Of a stretch of DNA of 64,000 nt, positions 45,314 through 54,520 are shown in pieces. The stretch is from Saprospiraceae bacterium. Lineage in GTDB: Bacteria; Bacteroidota; Bacteroidia; Chitinophagales; Saprospiraceae. The notes beneath the pieces were generated by a model that did not search any database, was not told the DNA's origin, and saw nothing but the letters and a program-made list of their open reading frames with translations. The translations under genes and the position numbers were made by a program. The DNA is taken from assembly GCA_016712145.1 (NCBI GenBank), contig JADJRO010000003.1, forward strand, positions 744,001 to 808,000, given 5' to 3'. Within the stretch, counting starts at the first letter, position 1; each line of letters starts with the position of its first letter.

Positions 45314-45775
45314 ATGATGATCCTGTTTAAAAAAATATCATTCGTATTTATCATCATACTTGTACTAATTCAGTTTATCCAACCTGCCCATAATCAAAAT
45401 GGGCAGGTTTTAGATACAGATATTTCCAAGTCAGTATTCGTACCGGAAAACGTGCAAATGCTTCTAAAAAAATCCTGTTTCAACTGCCATAGCAATAACA
45501 CGAATTATCCCTTTTATATTTATATCCAACCAGCGGGTTGGTTTTTAAGTTATCATATTCGAAATGGAAAGGAAAAATTAAATTTTAGCGATTTCGGTTC
45601 GTATTCTAAACGAAAGCAAGAAAGCAAACTAAAATCAATTGCCAAACAAATAGAAAATGATGTCATGCCTTTAGCCTCATATACATTTATTCACAGAGAT
45701 GCAATTCTTGCAGCGGAAGATAAAAACCTAATCATCAATTGGGCAAATAATGCAAGAGATAGTCTTTCACATTAA
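45314..45775 (+). CDS. Heme-binding domain protein (single CXXCH)
   Basis: A 153-residue protein with an N-terminal helix (ISFVFIIILVLIQFI) and the haem-binding domain: VPENVQMLLKKSCFNCHSNN (CXXCH) and the later MPLASYTFIHRDA, with DKNLIINWANNARDS near the end. This family carries one heme c on a membrane anchor. It may take part in the periplasmic redox part of the cluster. The DNA for residues 23-33 holds a perfect inverted repeat (45381-45409). Confidence 0.82.
   Translation: MMILFKKISFVFIIILVLIQFIQPAHNQNGQVLDTDISKSVFVPENVQMLLKKSCFNCHSNNTNYPFYIYIQPAGWFLSYHIRNGKEKLNFSDFGSYSKRKQESKLKSIAKQIENDVMPLASYTFIHRDAILAAEDKNLIINWANNARDSLSH
45381..45411 (+). repeat. Perfect 11-base inverted repeat with T tract inside a gene
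   Basis: AACCTGCCCAT (45381-45391), a 7-base loop and ATGGGCAGGTT (45399-45409), then T to 45411. The GC-rich stem plus T run resembles an intrinsic terminator although it lies within codons 23-33 of the heme-binding gene. Confidence 0.6.
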
Positions 45776-45918
45776 TAAATAGCGGGAATAAAATATCCAT
45801 TGTCAACCAAAATGTTATATAAATTAAAAATGAATTTTTAAAATGGATAATCAAAAAGAATCCCTTATTTTGTTATGATTTTTCATATTTATGATATTTT
45901 AAAAGATGTAGGTTTACT

Positions 45919-47967
45919 ATGAAATATATTATTTTACTCCTCGTACTTCTCGGAAATCATTCTTCTTATGCTCAAAGCATAAATGAACCATGCGGTTTTA
46001 GTCTATTCACCAATACAAAATCAAAAGAAGTAGCAGATTTTGAAAATCGAATATCGAAAGAGATCACCCGAAAAAGAACTGATAACAAGTTTGCCTTTAA
46101 TTCAGGAATTTATACCATTCCTGTCGTAGTTCACATTATTCACAATGGCGGAGTTGAAAATATTTTGGACACACAAATAATTAGTCAAATACAAATATTA
46201 AATGAAGATTTTAGAAAAGTACCAGGTACCAATGGTGATGGTTCAGGTGTAGATACAAAAATACAATTTTGCCTGGCTAAAGTAAATCCAAATGGTAAAT
46301 GCACAAACGGTATAGTTCGTTTAAAATCTACACTTACAAATCATCAAACATATCAACAGAACTTATTAAAAGAATTAAGTTTTTGGCCACCGGATAAGTA
46401 CTTAAATATTTACATCGTAAATTCAATAAATGGCGGAATTTTAGGCTATTCCTCATATCCTGGTGGTCCATCAGATGCTGATGGAGTGGTCTTGCGTGAT
46501 GATGCATTTGGAAATATGGGCACAGCATCCGCACCTAATAATTTAGGTCGAACACTTACTCACGAAATTGCTCATTGGTTTGGATTATATCATACTTTTG
46601 AGAATGGTTGTGGCATAGATACATGTACTGATGGAGACAAAGTGTGCGACACGCCACCTGTTGCTATCCCAAACTTTGGTTGTCCTTCATCTATCAATTC
46701 GTGCCATAATGATTCTCCGGATGTTCCGGATCAAATTCAAAATTACACGGACTATACCAATGATGCTTGCAAAAACATGTTCACAGAAGGGCAAAGAGAA
46801 AGAATGCAAGCTACGCTCACAGCAATACGCACAACTATATGGAGCAATGCAAATTTGATTGATACGGGTTGTGATACCACTTTTCCTCAACCTGCATTTT
46901 GTCCAGTCGTTGCAGATTTTACAACTTCGAAAACGGGTCTATGTATTGACAGTAAAATCAATTTTACCAATCGTTCTTTAAATAAACCAACTAATTATCT
47001 ATGGACATTTGAGGGGGGCACTCCTTCATCAGATACATCTGCAAATCCTAATGTTAGCTACTTTGCACTAGGTACATTTGCAGTAAAATTAAAAATTTGG
47101 AATGCTACCTCACAAGACAGCTTAATAAAAACAGCTTATATTACCGTTACTACACCTGCTTCCGGAGATTCTTTAGCTCTAAATGAAGGATTCGAAAATA
47201 CAAGTTTTCCCCCGAGTGGTATTATTTTAGAAAATGCAGATACAGGTGTTACTTGGGAAAGAACTACTAAGGCATCTTATCAAGGAATTGCTTCGGTTCG
47301 AATAAATAATTTAATTAATACAAATTATGGACAAAGTGATGCATTGGTATTACCTCCTTATAATTTTACTACTTATTCAAATACGCCATTCCTTCGTTTT
47401 AAATGGGCGTATGCACGTAGCTCCCCAAGCTATTCAGATGAATTGATAGTATTAGCTTCAAAAGATTGTGGATTAACCTGGCAACAGATATTTTACCGTT
47501 CTGGTAATAACTTAACAACCGGTCCTACACAAACCACAGAGTACATTCCAGACTCAACTACTGTTTGGAAAACTGCTAATATCAACATGACTGCGTATTC
47601 AACAACAAAAAATGTGCAGTTAAAAATTATCAATGTAACTGATGGGGGTAATTGCTTGTATATTGACAACATTAATATGGGTGATACATCCTTGGTTTTA
47701 TCGACCAAGAACGATGGAGAATCAAAAAATGAAATAACAATATATCCAAATCCAAGCCGGAGTAATTTAATCATTAAAAGCATTACAAGTTTAAAAGATT
47801 GTGATATTATAATACATGATATGCTTGGCAGATTATCTCAAAAAGAGATACTGAACAATGATTATGAAAATGAAATTCATCTCAATCAATCCATAGTGAT
47901 CGGTATTTATTTTATAGTAATAACTAAAAAGAGCAAATTATTTAGTTATAAAATTATGAAACTATGA
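45919..47967 (+). CDS. Secreted M43-family (pappalysin-like) metalloprotease with PKD and sorting domains
   Basis: A 682-residue secreted enzyme: signal peptide (NHSSYAQ), propeptide with IYTIPVVVHIIHNGG, the zinc site HEIAHWFGLYH (near residues 215-225), the C-terminal metzincin part (DACKNMFTEGQRERM), a PKD domain (NYLWTFEGGTPS) and a jellyroll-like region. A type IX sorting domain follows (ITIYPNPSRSNL ... GIYFIVITKK). It cleaves external proteins and has no obvious tie to metal resistance. Confidence 0.9.
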   Translation: MKYIILLLVLLGNHSSYAQSINEPCGFSLFTNTKSKEVADFENRISKEITRKRTDNKFAFNSGIYTIPVVVHIIHNGGVENILDTQIISQIQILNEDFRKVPGTNGDGSGVDTKIQFCLAKVNPNGKCTNGIVRLKSTLTNHQTYQQNLLKELSFWPPDKYLNIYIVNSINGGILGYSSYPGGPSDADGVVLRDDAFGNMGTASAPNNLGRTLTHEIAHWFGLYHTFENGCGIDTCTDGDKVCDTPPVAIPNFGCPSSINSCHNDSPDVPDQIQNYTDYTNDACKNMFTEGQRERMQATLTAIRTTIWSNANLIDTGCDTTFPQPAFCPVVADFTTSKTGLCIDSKINFTNRSLNKPTNYLWTFEGGTPSSDTSANPNVSYFALGTFAVKLKIWNATSQDSLIKTAYITVTTPASGDSLALNEGFENTSFPPSGIILENADTGVTWERTTKASYQGIASVRINNLINTNYGQSDALVLPPYNFTTYSNTPFLRFKWAYARSSPSYSDELIVLASKDCGLTWQQIFYRSGNNLTTGPTQTTEYIPDSTTVWKTANINMTAYSTTKNVQLKIINVTDGGNCLYIDNINMGDTSLVLSTKNDGESKNEITIYPNPSRSNLIIKSITSLKDCDIIIHDMLGRLSQKEILNNDYENEIHLNQSIVIGIYFIVITKKSKLFSYKIMKL

Positions 47968-48000
47968 TCTTTATAAACCCAGTTTCTATGTTAAATTATG

Positions 48001-48008
48001 TACATTTA
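48001..48008 (+). promoter_or_regulatory. Possible promoter element (TACATTTA)
   Basis: One base away from TAnnTTTG, about 110 bases before the preferred start (48116) of the second multicopper oxidase. No clear -33 element. Confidence 0.3.
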
Positions 48009-48115
48009 TTTTTCTGAATTAAAAATCTTCTATGATTTTATTTGCCGATTCGACGCTAATGATTCCAAAATGCATAAAATTCAAAATCAGTTTGACAATG
48101 AAAATCAATTTAACA

Positions 48116-50758
48116 ATGAAATTATTTAGAATTATCATCCTTTTGCTTTCTTTGCAGGCTATTGTCAATGCTCAGGATATGAAGGGTATGGATATGACAA
48201 AAAAAGAAAACGTCACCCAAGCACAGCCGGTTACATATACTTGCATCATGCATCCGGAAATTCACGCCACAAAACCCGGCAAATGTCCCAAATGCGGAAT
48301 GGATTTAATTGTCGAGAAATCAAAAAAAGCAAAACCAAAAAAGGCAAAGCCAAAAAAAACACAAGCTTCTCATGAAAACCATGATACGATTCCTGTGAGT
48401 AAGGAATCGACAAAGACTGAGAAAACGGATATGATGATTATTGATAACATGAAAATGCCTGCCAGTCCGTCTGGCGGGAATAACATGGATAATATGCCAG
48501 CGCAAAAACCACAAGACAAACCAATAAAAATAATTGTAAACAATACGCCGCCACGAACCGTAAGGTACGATTTGTACATTGCCGATACCTTTGTAAATTT
48601 TTCGGGTAAATCTAAACGAGCCATTGCAGTGAATGGAATCATTCCTATGCCCACACTAACATTTACAGAAGGGGATACTGCAGAAATTTATGTACACAAT
48701 AATTTAAATGAAGAAACATCCTTGCATTGGCATGGACTCTTTTTGCCTAATCAATATGATGGCGTACCTAACCTTACCCAGATGCCAATAAAGCCTCAAA
48801 CGACACATCTATATAAATTCCCGATTATACAGCATGGCACACATTGGTATCATAGTCATACAGGTTTGCAGGAACAAATCGGTATGTATGGTTCCTTTAT
48901 AATGAATAAAAGAAAAGAATGGGACATTCCTACTCTACCAGTTGTGCTCAGTGAATGGACTGACATGAAACCAGAAGAGGTTCATCGCAGTCTGCACAAT
49001 GCTACAGATTGGTTTGCCATAAAAAAAGGAACAACCCAAAGCTATTACGAAGCCATAAAAGAAGGCCATTTAAAGACAAAAATTACCAATGAGTGGAAGC
49101 GCATGAATGCAATGGATGTAAGTGATGTGTATTATGATCAGTTTTTAATCAATGGAAAAAACCAAAATGAACAAGCTCAATTTAAGGCTGGAGATAAGGT
49201 AAGATTGCGAATTGCAAATGGTGGTGCCTCCTCCTATTTTTGGCTTACTTATGCCGGCGGCAAAATTACCGTAGTCGCCAGCGATGGCAATGATGTAGAA
49301 CCGGTTGAGGTGGATAGACTAATCATTGCAGTATCTGAGACATATGATGTTGTTGTAACAATCCCTGATAGCAAGAGTTATGAATTTTTAGTTACTCCTG
49401 AAGATCGCACTAACTCAGCTTCACTTTGGTTAGGTAGCGGAGAAAAAGTTCCGGCAAAAAAATTACCAACGCTGAAATATTTTGCCGGTATGAAAATGAT
49501 GAATGCAATGATGGACATGAGCGGTAACCTGATAGAAATGGAAGGAATGAAAATGCAAAATCAGGAGATGGATATGAATGTTGTCATGTATCCTGAAATA
49601 ACCGGCGAGGATAAACCGCAAAAGGAAGAAAAAAAAATGAATATGCAAGGGGATGATAAGCACAATATGCAAATGCCCAATAATAATAGTATGCAGGGGA
49701 TGAATATGGAAAGTGAAACATCCGATATAGTTACATTGAATTACACGATGCTGCGTGCAACAAACAAAACGACTTTGCCGGAAGGACCACTGAAAGAATT
49801 AAGATTTGAATTGACTGGTAATATGAATCGCTATGTATGGACATTAGACAATAAGACGGTTTCAGAATCGGATAAAATATTAATTAAAAAAGGTGAAAAT
49901 TTAAGAATCATCATTTACAATAACAGTATGATGCGCCACCCAATGCACTTACATGGACATGATTTCAGAGTACTGAATGGACATGGGGAATATGCACCCA
50001 TGAAGAATATTATAGACATTATGCCTATGGAATTAGACACGATTGAATTTGCTGCCACTGAAAGTGGCGATTGGTTTTTTCATTGTCATATCCTTTACCA
50101 CATGATGAGTGGAATGGGTAGAGTATTGAGTTACGAAAACTCACCGCCCAACCCCGAAATACCCAATCCGAAATTGGCACAACGGCAATTGTTTAGTGAT
50201 GATCGGAAGTTTCATTTTATGGCAAGGGTGGGTATAGAAAGCAATGGTAGCGATGGTGAAGCCATGTTTGGACAAACCCGATGGAAGGTAAACACACTAT
50301 GGCATTTGGGTTATCACGCTAGGCACGGTTACGAAAGTGAAACTACTGTTGGAAGGTACTTGGACAGAATGCAATGGCTATTTCCGTACATTGGTTTTGA
50401 TTATCACTTTAAAAAACACAATCCAAAGGAGGATGCAAACCTATTTGGTGATGATGACTACACCATGTTCGGACAAAAAAGCAACAAAAACGATCGTAAA
50501 ACAGTCGTTGCAGGTTTTGCTTATACATTACCTATGCTAGTTACTGCTGATGGAAGAATAGATAGCGATGGTAAATTCCGTTTTCAATTAGGTAGAGAAG
50601 ATATACCGCTAACAAGCCGGTTGCGTTTAAATTTCATGGTCAATTCAGATAAAGAATACATGTTAGGAGGAAGGTATATTGTTACAAAATATCTATCCAT
50701 TTCATCACATTATGATAGCGACATGAGTTTAGGGGGAGGCATTACAATAAATTACTAA
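48116..50758 (+). CDS. Metal-binding domain + multicopper oxidase + CopB-like barrel fusion
   Basis: About 880 residues from ATG 48116, where a clean signal peptide begins (MKLFRIIILLLSLQAIVNAQ); an upstream ATG at 48032 adds 28 residues without a leader. Order: 'YTCIMHPEI...PGKCPKCGMDL' domain, Lys-rich and Met-rich linker, cupredoxins with HWHGLFLPN, WYHSHTGLQEQ, HPMHLHGHDF and FFHCHILYHMMSGM (all four copper clusters intact). A CopB-like barrel of about 200 residues closes the protein (FMARVGIESNGSDGEAM ... YMLGGRYIVTKYLSISSHYD). Cu(I) oxidase activity at the outer membrane is inferred. Monocistronic. Confidence 0.9.
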   Translation: MKLFRIIILLLSLQAIVNAQDMKGMDMTKKENVTQAQPVTYTCIMHPEIHATKPGKCPKCGMDLIVEKSKKAKPKKAKPKKTQASHENHDTIPVSKESTKTEKTDMMIIDNMKMPASPSGGNNMDNMPAQKPQDKPIKIIVNNTPPRTVRYDLYIADTFVNFSGKSKRAIAVNGIIPMPTLTFTEGDTAEIYVHNNLNEETSLHWHGLFLPNQYDGVPNLTQMPIKPQTTHLYKFPIIQHGTHWYHSHTGLQEQIGMYGSFIMNKRKEWDIPTLPVVLSEWTDMKPEEVHRSLHNATDWFAIKKGTTQSYYEAIKEGHLKTKITNEWKRMNAMDVSDVYYDQFLINGKNQNEQAQFKAGDKVRLRIANGGASSYFWLTYAGGKITVVASDGNDVEPVEVDRLIIAVSETYDVVVTIPDSKSYEFLVTPEDRTNSASLWLGSGEKVPAKKLPTLKYFAGMKMMNAMMDMSGNLIEMEGMKMQNQEMDMNVVMYPEITGEDKPQKEEKKMNMQGDDKHNMQMPNNNSMQGMNMESETSDIVTLNYTMLRATNKTTLPEGPLKELRFELTGNMNRYVWTLDNKTVSESDKILIKKGENLRIIIYNNSMMRHPMHLHGHDFRVLNGHGEYAPMKNIIDIMPMELDTIEFAATESGDWFFHCHILYHMMSGMGRVLSYENSPPNPEIPNPKLAQRQLFSDDRKFHFMARVGIESNGSDGEAMFGQTRWKVNTLWHLGYHARHGYESETTVGRYLDRMQWLFPYIGFDYHFKKHNPKEDANLFGDDDYTMFGQKSNKNDRKTVVAGFAYTLPMLVTADGRIDSDGKFRFQLGREDIPLTSRLRLNFMVNSDKEYMLGGRYIVTKYLSISSHYDSDMSLGGGITINY

Positions 50759-50860
50759 TAATAAATATCATGACAGCCATGATTTTAAACAAATAAATTT
50801 AACCCATTTACCTTAAAAAGTATTTATTCAATAAAATATAGGAATTACAATATTTGAAGG

Positions 50861-50868
50861 TAAATTTG
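50861..50868 (+). promoter_or_regulatory. Bacteroidota-type -7 element (TAAATTTG)
   Basis: An exact TAnnTTTG match 20-27 bases ahead of the thioredoxin-like gene at 50888. The same element stands before the paralogue at 51953. Confidence 0.55.
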
Positions 50869-50887
50869 TAACCTAAAATTAGTTAAA

Positions 50888-51670
50888 ATGAAAAATCAGT
50901 TACTTTCTTTTCTATTAGTTACATCTTCCACAATAATCATGGCTCAAACCAATGCCACCAACTTCACTTGCAATGACTGTTCAGGAGTTTCGCACGAGCT
51001 TTTTAAAGAATTAGAAACAGGAAAAGTAATCGTCCTCGTTTGGGTAATGCCCTGTGGTGCTTGCACAGGACCTGCAATTACGGCATACAATATTGTCAAA
51101 AGCTTCCAATTAAGCAATCCTAACAAAGTTTATTATTATATGGTGGACGACTATGCAAATACCAATTGCCAATCATTGGGCAGCTGGTGTACTTCCAATG
51201 GAATTGAGGAAGACACTTTCTCATTAAGATTTTCAAATTCGAAAATTAAAATGAGCGATTATGGTTCAGATGGAATGCCGAAAATTGTTGTCGTGGCCGG
51301 AATTGATCACAAAATTTATTACAATGTAAACAATACGGTAAACGCGGTTAATCTGCAAAAAGCTATTAATACCGCATTGATAATTACAGCTACAAACGAT
51401 ACAGAAAATAATGATATTTCAATAATGACATCACCAAATCCTGCAAATGAATCAACTGTTATTAGCTGCAATCTTGAACAATCATTCAATACGAAAATTG
51501 AACTTTTAAATGCAGAAGGTAAATTGTTGCAATCTGTGTATTCAGGTAAACTAGCTGCCGGTGAAAATAAAATGGATTTGAATGTCGCCAATTATAATTC
51601 AGGCATTTATTACATCAAGCTGACATATGGCGACAAAGTCAAATTGTCGAAGTTTACTGTATCGCATTGA
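50888..51670 (+). CDS. Secreted thioredoxin-like protein with type IX sorting domain
   Basis: A 260-residue secreted protein: signal peptide (STIIMAQ), FTCNDCSGVSHELF, then a thioredoxin-like strand and active-site region VLVWVMPCGACTGP (CGAC, near residues 53-60), an alpha/beta domain, and a sorting domain (SPNPANESTVIS ... GIYYIKLTYGD). It could carry out thiol/disulfide exchange outside the cell. The redox role rests on the CxxC only. Confidence 0.75.
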   Translation: MKNQLLSFLLVTSSTIIMAQTNATNFTCNDCSGVSHELFKELETGKVIVLVWVMPCGACTGPAITAYNIVKSFQLSNPNKVYYYMVDDYANTNCQSLGSWCTSNGIEEDTFSLRFSNSKIKMSDYGSDGMPKIVVVAGIDHKIYYNVNNTVNAVNLQKAINTALIITATNDTENNDISIMTSPNPANESTVISCNLEQSFNTKIELLNAEGKLLQSVYSGKLAAGENKMDLNVANYNSGIYYIKLTYGDKVKLSKFTVSH

Positions 51671-51761
51671 TTAATTTACAAAGACTAAATAACTTGTTTT
51701 AAAGAAATTTATTTTCTCTTGTTGTTCTATAAAATAGCCATAAGATAATAACTAATAATTC

Positions 51762-51871
51762 ATGAAATACAATTTAATTCTTTTTTATACCTTATTCGCT
51801 TTAAATCTTCATATGCAGAATGCTGTTTAAGAGGAATTAAAACCTCTATCGCAGGTGGTATGGCTATATAA
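51762..51871 (+). other. Possible broken small secreted ORF
   Basis: A leader-like start (MKYNLILFYTLFALN) runs into a stop at 51828-51830. Shifting one base continues as SSYAECCLRGIKTSIAGGMA before a stop at 51869-51871. It may be a remnant or a frameshifted peptide gene. Confidence 0.2.
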
Positions 51872-51931
51872 ATTTAGTCCTTTAAGCCTAATTAATTATT
51901 TACTCAATAAAAATATTTACAATATTAACCT

Positions 51932-51939
51932 TAAATTTG
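51932..51939 (+). promoter_or_regulatory. Bacteroidota-type -7 element (TAAATTTG)
   Basis: An exact TAnnTTTG match 14-21 bases before the ATG at 51953. Confidence 0.55.
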
Positions 51940-51952
51940 CAGCCCACAATTC

Positions 51953-52231
51953 ATGAAAATACATATACTTTATATAATTATTGTTGCTTTTTCAACAATT
52001 ATCATGGCACAAGAAAAAGCCACCAACTTCACCTGCAATGATTGTTCAGGAGTGCCTCATGATCTTTTTAATACACTTGATTCCGGAAAAATAGTCGTAA
52101 TGGTTTGGGTCATGCCATGCGGAGCATGTACGGGAGTAAAAGGTTCCTATTTTTTAATGTCGGCATTAAAAAGTGGGGAAACCGTTGGTTGTTGTGCACC
52201 GGCAGAACCAAAAGTCGACAAGAATGAGTAG
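51953..52231 (+). CDS. Short thioredoxin-like paralogue
   Basis: A 92-residue exported protein nearly identical in its first 60 residues to the 50888 product (FTCNDCSGV, VWVMPCGACTG), but after the CxxC it diverges and ends in a short Cys-containing tail (GCCAPAEPKVDKNE). The rest of the thioredoxin-like domain and the sorting domain are missing. It is either a truncated duplicate or a small periplasmic thiol protein. Confidence 0.65.
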   Translation: MKIHILYIIIVAFSTIIMAQEKATNFTCNDCSGVPHDLFNTLDSGKIVVMVWVMPCGACTGVKGSYFLMSALKSGETVGCCAPAEPKVDKNE

Positions 52232-52330
52232 AAAAATCATAATAGAGACTTAAAACCTTAGGATTACGTTAATTTTCATTATTCACAAGCTAATTTCATC
52301 TTATAGCCAACAGACTAAAGACTTTGTCCT

Positions 52331-52338
52331 TATCTTCG
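52331..52338 (+). promoter_or_regulatory. Promoter-like element (TATCTTCG) before the DUF6660 gene
   Basis: TATCTTCG fits TAnnTTtG with one change, six bases before the ATG at 52344, and would give a very short leader. Confidence 0.35.
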
Positions 52339-52343
52339 CAGCC

Positions 52344-52661
52344 ATGAAAATTTTTGCGTTCACTTTCAGTATCTATATTTTCCTGCTGGCTTTAGTGCCT
52401 TGTGGGGATGGGGATGAATGTAATGATCTGCAGAAAATAAGCATTTCAGAAAATGCTGACCACGATCATCATGATAATGATAAAGAATCTTGTACCCCTT
52501 TTTGCATTTGTTCTTGCTGTGGTACTTCCGTAATTAACTTGTATGATCTGGTGACTTTTTCTGATATAGTTCCGGTCCACTCTAAAGGCTTTCCAGTTTT
52601 TAATCAAACCTTTCTTTCTGTGGAGTATTTCCACATTTGGCAGCCGCCCAAAATCAGTTAG
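52344..52661 (+). CDS. DUF6660-like Cys/His protein
   Basis: A 105-residue protein: leader helix (FSIYIFLLALVPCGDG), then a His/Asp stretch (ENADHDHHDNDKESC) and a Cys cluster (CTPFCICSCCG), with a conserved tail ending YFHIWQPPKIS. It has the pattern of DUF6660 proteins, which stand before CzcA/CusA operons in Bacteroidota and may sense or bind metal. It directly precedes such an operon here. Confidence 0.8.
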   Translation: MKIFAFTFSIYIFLLALVPCGDGDECNDLQKISISENADHDHHDNDKESCTPFCICSCCGTSVINLYDLVTFSDIVPVHSKGFPVFNQTFLSVEYFHIWQPPKIS

Positions 52662-52697
52662 TGAATTTATGAATGTCCTTAATTGGACATAATTTAA

Positions 52698-52737
52698 ATT
52701 ACTTAAAGCGCTTCTGCTTTTTAAGTAATCAATTTTT
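52698..52737 (+). terminator. Hairpin between DUF6660 gene and czcA (terminator or attenuator)
   Basis: ATTACTTAAAGC (52698-52709) and GCTTTTTAAGTAAT (52716-52729) pair with a two-base bulge, followed by a T run (52733-52737). It could terminate or attenuate transcription before the pump operon. Confidence 0.5.
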
Positions 52738-52759
52738 CATTCATTATACTGATTAAAAT

Positions 52760-54520
52760 ATGTTAGATAAAATCATCGCTTTTAGCATACATAATAAATT
52801 CATCATTGGCTTGATGACATTTGCTCTCATTATTTGGGGCGTTTGGAGTGCGGGTAAATTACCCATTGATGCCCTTCCTGATATCACCAACAACCAGGTT
52901 CAAATAATAACACTATGTCCAACTCTTGCCGGACAGGAAGTCGAACAATTAGTGACATACCCTATCGAACAAAGCGTAGCCAACTTACCGGATTTGGTGG
53001 AGCTGCGTAGTATCTCTCGTTTTGGGCTTTCAGTAATTACTGCTGTATTTGATGACAAAGTGGACATCTATTTCGCACGGCAACTCATTAATGAAAAACT
53101 AAAAGAAGCAGAAGAAAAGATTCCTGAGGGAATTGGTACTCCTGAATTAGCGCCTGTTAGTACGGGCTTAGGGGAGGTATACCAATATATCATTCACCCA
53201 AAAAAGGGTAGTGAAAATAAATACACAGCAATGGATCTGCGCACGATGCAGGACTGGATTGTTGCGCGTCAATTGTATGGTACACCTGGCATTGCAGATG
53301 TAAATAGTTTTGGAGGACAACTTAAACAATACGAAGTAGCTGTCAATCCGGACCGTATGATTGCAATGGGGATAAGCATTCCTGAAATTTTTACGGCTTT
53401 AGAACAGAACAACGAAAACACCGGCGGAGCATACATTGACAAAAAGCCGAATGCTTATTTTATTCGCGGAGTAGGATTGATTGGTTCTTTTGATGATATC
53501 AAAAATATTGCAGTTAAGAATAGCCCCAACGGGATTCCCATTTTAATTAAAGATGTGGCCGATGTTCGTTTCGGATCTGCAGTTCGTTACGGAGCACTTA
53601 CTTTTAATGGTGAAGTTGATGCAGTTGGTGGTGTAGTGATGATGCTGAAAGGTGCAAATAGCGCTGTAGTCGTAAACCGTGTGAAAGAGAAAATGCAAAC
53701 CATTCAAAAATCACTACCGGTTGATATAGTCATAGAACCCTATTTAGACAGAACCGACTTAGTAAATCGTGCAATTTCAACTGTTGAAAGAAACCTGATT
53801 GAAGGAGCATTGATTGTAATTTTCATTTTGGTCTTATTCCTGGGAAACCTTCGTGCAGGACTGATTGTAGCATCAGCCATTCCTTTATCCATGTTGTTTG
53901 CATTGGGAATGATGAATGTATTTGGCGTGAGCGCAAATTTGATGAGTTTGGGTGCAATTGATTTTGGTTTGATTGTAGATGGTGCCGTAATAATTGTAGA
54001 GGCCACGATGCATCATCTGGGTTTACGCAAAAGAATTGATAGACTTAGTCAGGCTGAAATGGATGCGGAAGTTTTCAAATCGGCCTCAAAGATCAGAAAC
54101 AGTGCTGCATTCGGTGAGATCATTATCCTGATAGTATATATACCAATACTTACTCTCATAGGTATTGAAGGTAAAATGTTCAGACCAATGGGACAGACAG
54201 TTGGTTTTGCAATTTTTGGTGCTTTGATTTTATCAATTACATATATACCAATGATGTGTGCACAGTTTTTATCAAAAAATGTTTCACACAAACGAACTTT
54301 CAGCGACAGAATGATGGAATTTTTTCAGCGTATTTATGCACCACTTTTGCAAATGGCTATCAAAGCTAAACTTTATGTGGTTGGATTAACTGTTGCAATA
54401 TTTATTATTACTTCTGTTATTTTTTCAAGAATGGGTGGCGAATTTATTCCAACATTGGCAGAAGGCGATTTTGCATTTCATTGCATCTTATCCAAGGCAC
54501 ATCATTATCGCAAAGTATAG
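52760..54520 (+). CDS. czcA: CzcA-type (Zn/Co/Cd) RND efflux pump, N-terminal part (frameshifted)
   Basis: The first 586 codons of a heavy-metal RND pump. LPIDALPDITNNQVQI and SRFGLSVITAVFDD mark the porter. TM4 reads GAIDFGLIVDGAVIIVEA, the CzcA signature (two Asp and a Glu) of the divalent-metal class, unlike the CusA pump at 6231. The frame is lost at CC (54492-54493). Six one-base repairs through 55815 restore a single frame 52760-55880 of exactly 1040 codons plus stop, the family's normal length. Confidence 0.9.
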   Translation: MLDKIIAFSIHNKFIIGLMTFALIIWGVWSAGKLPIDALPDITNNQVQIITLCPTLAGQEVEQLVTYPIEQSVANLPDLVELRSISRFGLSVITAVFDDKVDIYFARQLINEKLKEAEEKIPEGIGTPELAPVSTGLGEVYQYIIHPKKGSENKYTAMDLRTMQDWIVARQLYGTPGIADVNSFGGQLKQYEVAVNPDRMIAMGISIPEIFTALEQNNENTGGAYIDKKPNAYFIRGVGLIGSFDDIKNIAVKNSPNGIPILIKDVADVRFGSAVRYGALTFNGEVDAVGGVVMMLKGANSAVVVNRVKEKMQTIQKSLPVDIVIEPYLDRTDLVNRAISTVERNLIEGALIVIFILVLFLGNLRAGLIVASAIPLSMLFALGMMNVFGVSANLMSLGAIDFGLIVDGAVIIVEATMHHLGLRKRIDRLSQAEMDAEVFKSASKIRNSAAFGEIIILIVYIPILTLIGIEGKMFRPMGQTVGFAIFGALILSITYIPMMCAQFLSKNVSHKRTFSDRMMEFFQRIYAPLLQMAIKAKLYVVGLTVAIFIITSVIFSRMGGEFIPTLAEGDFAFHCILSKAHHYRKV

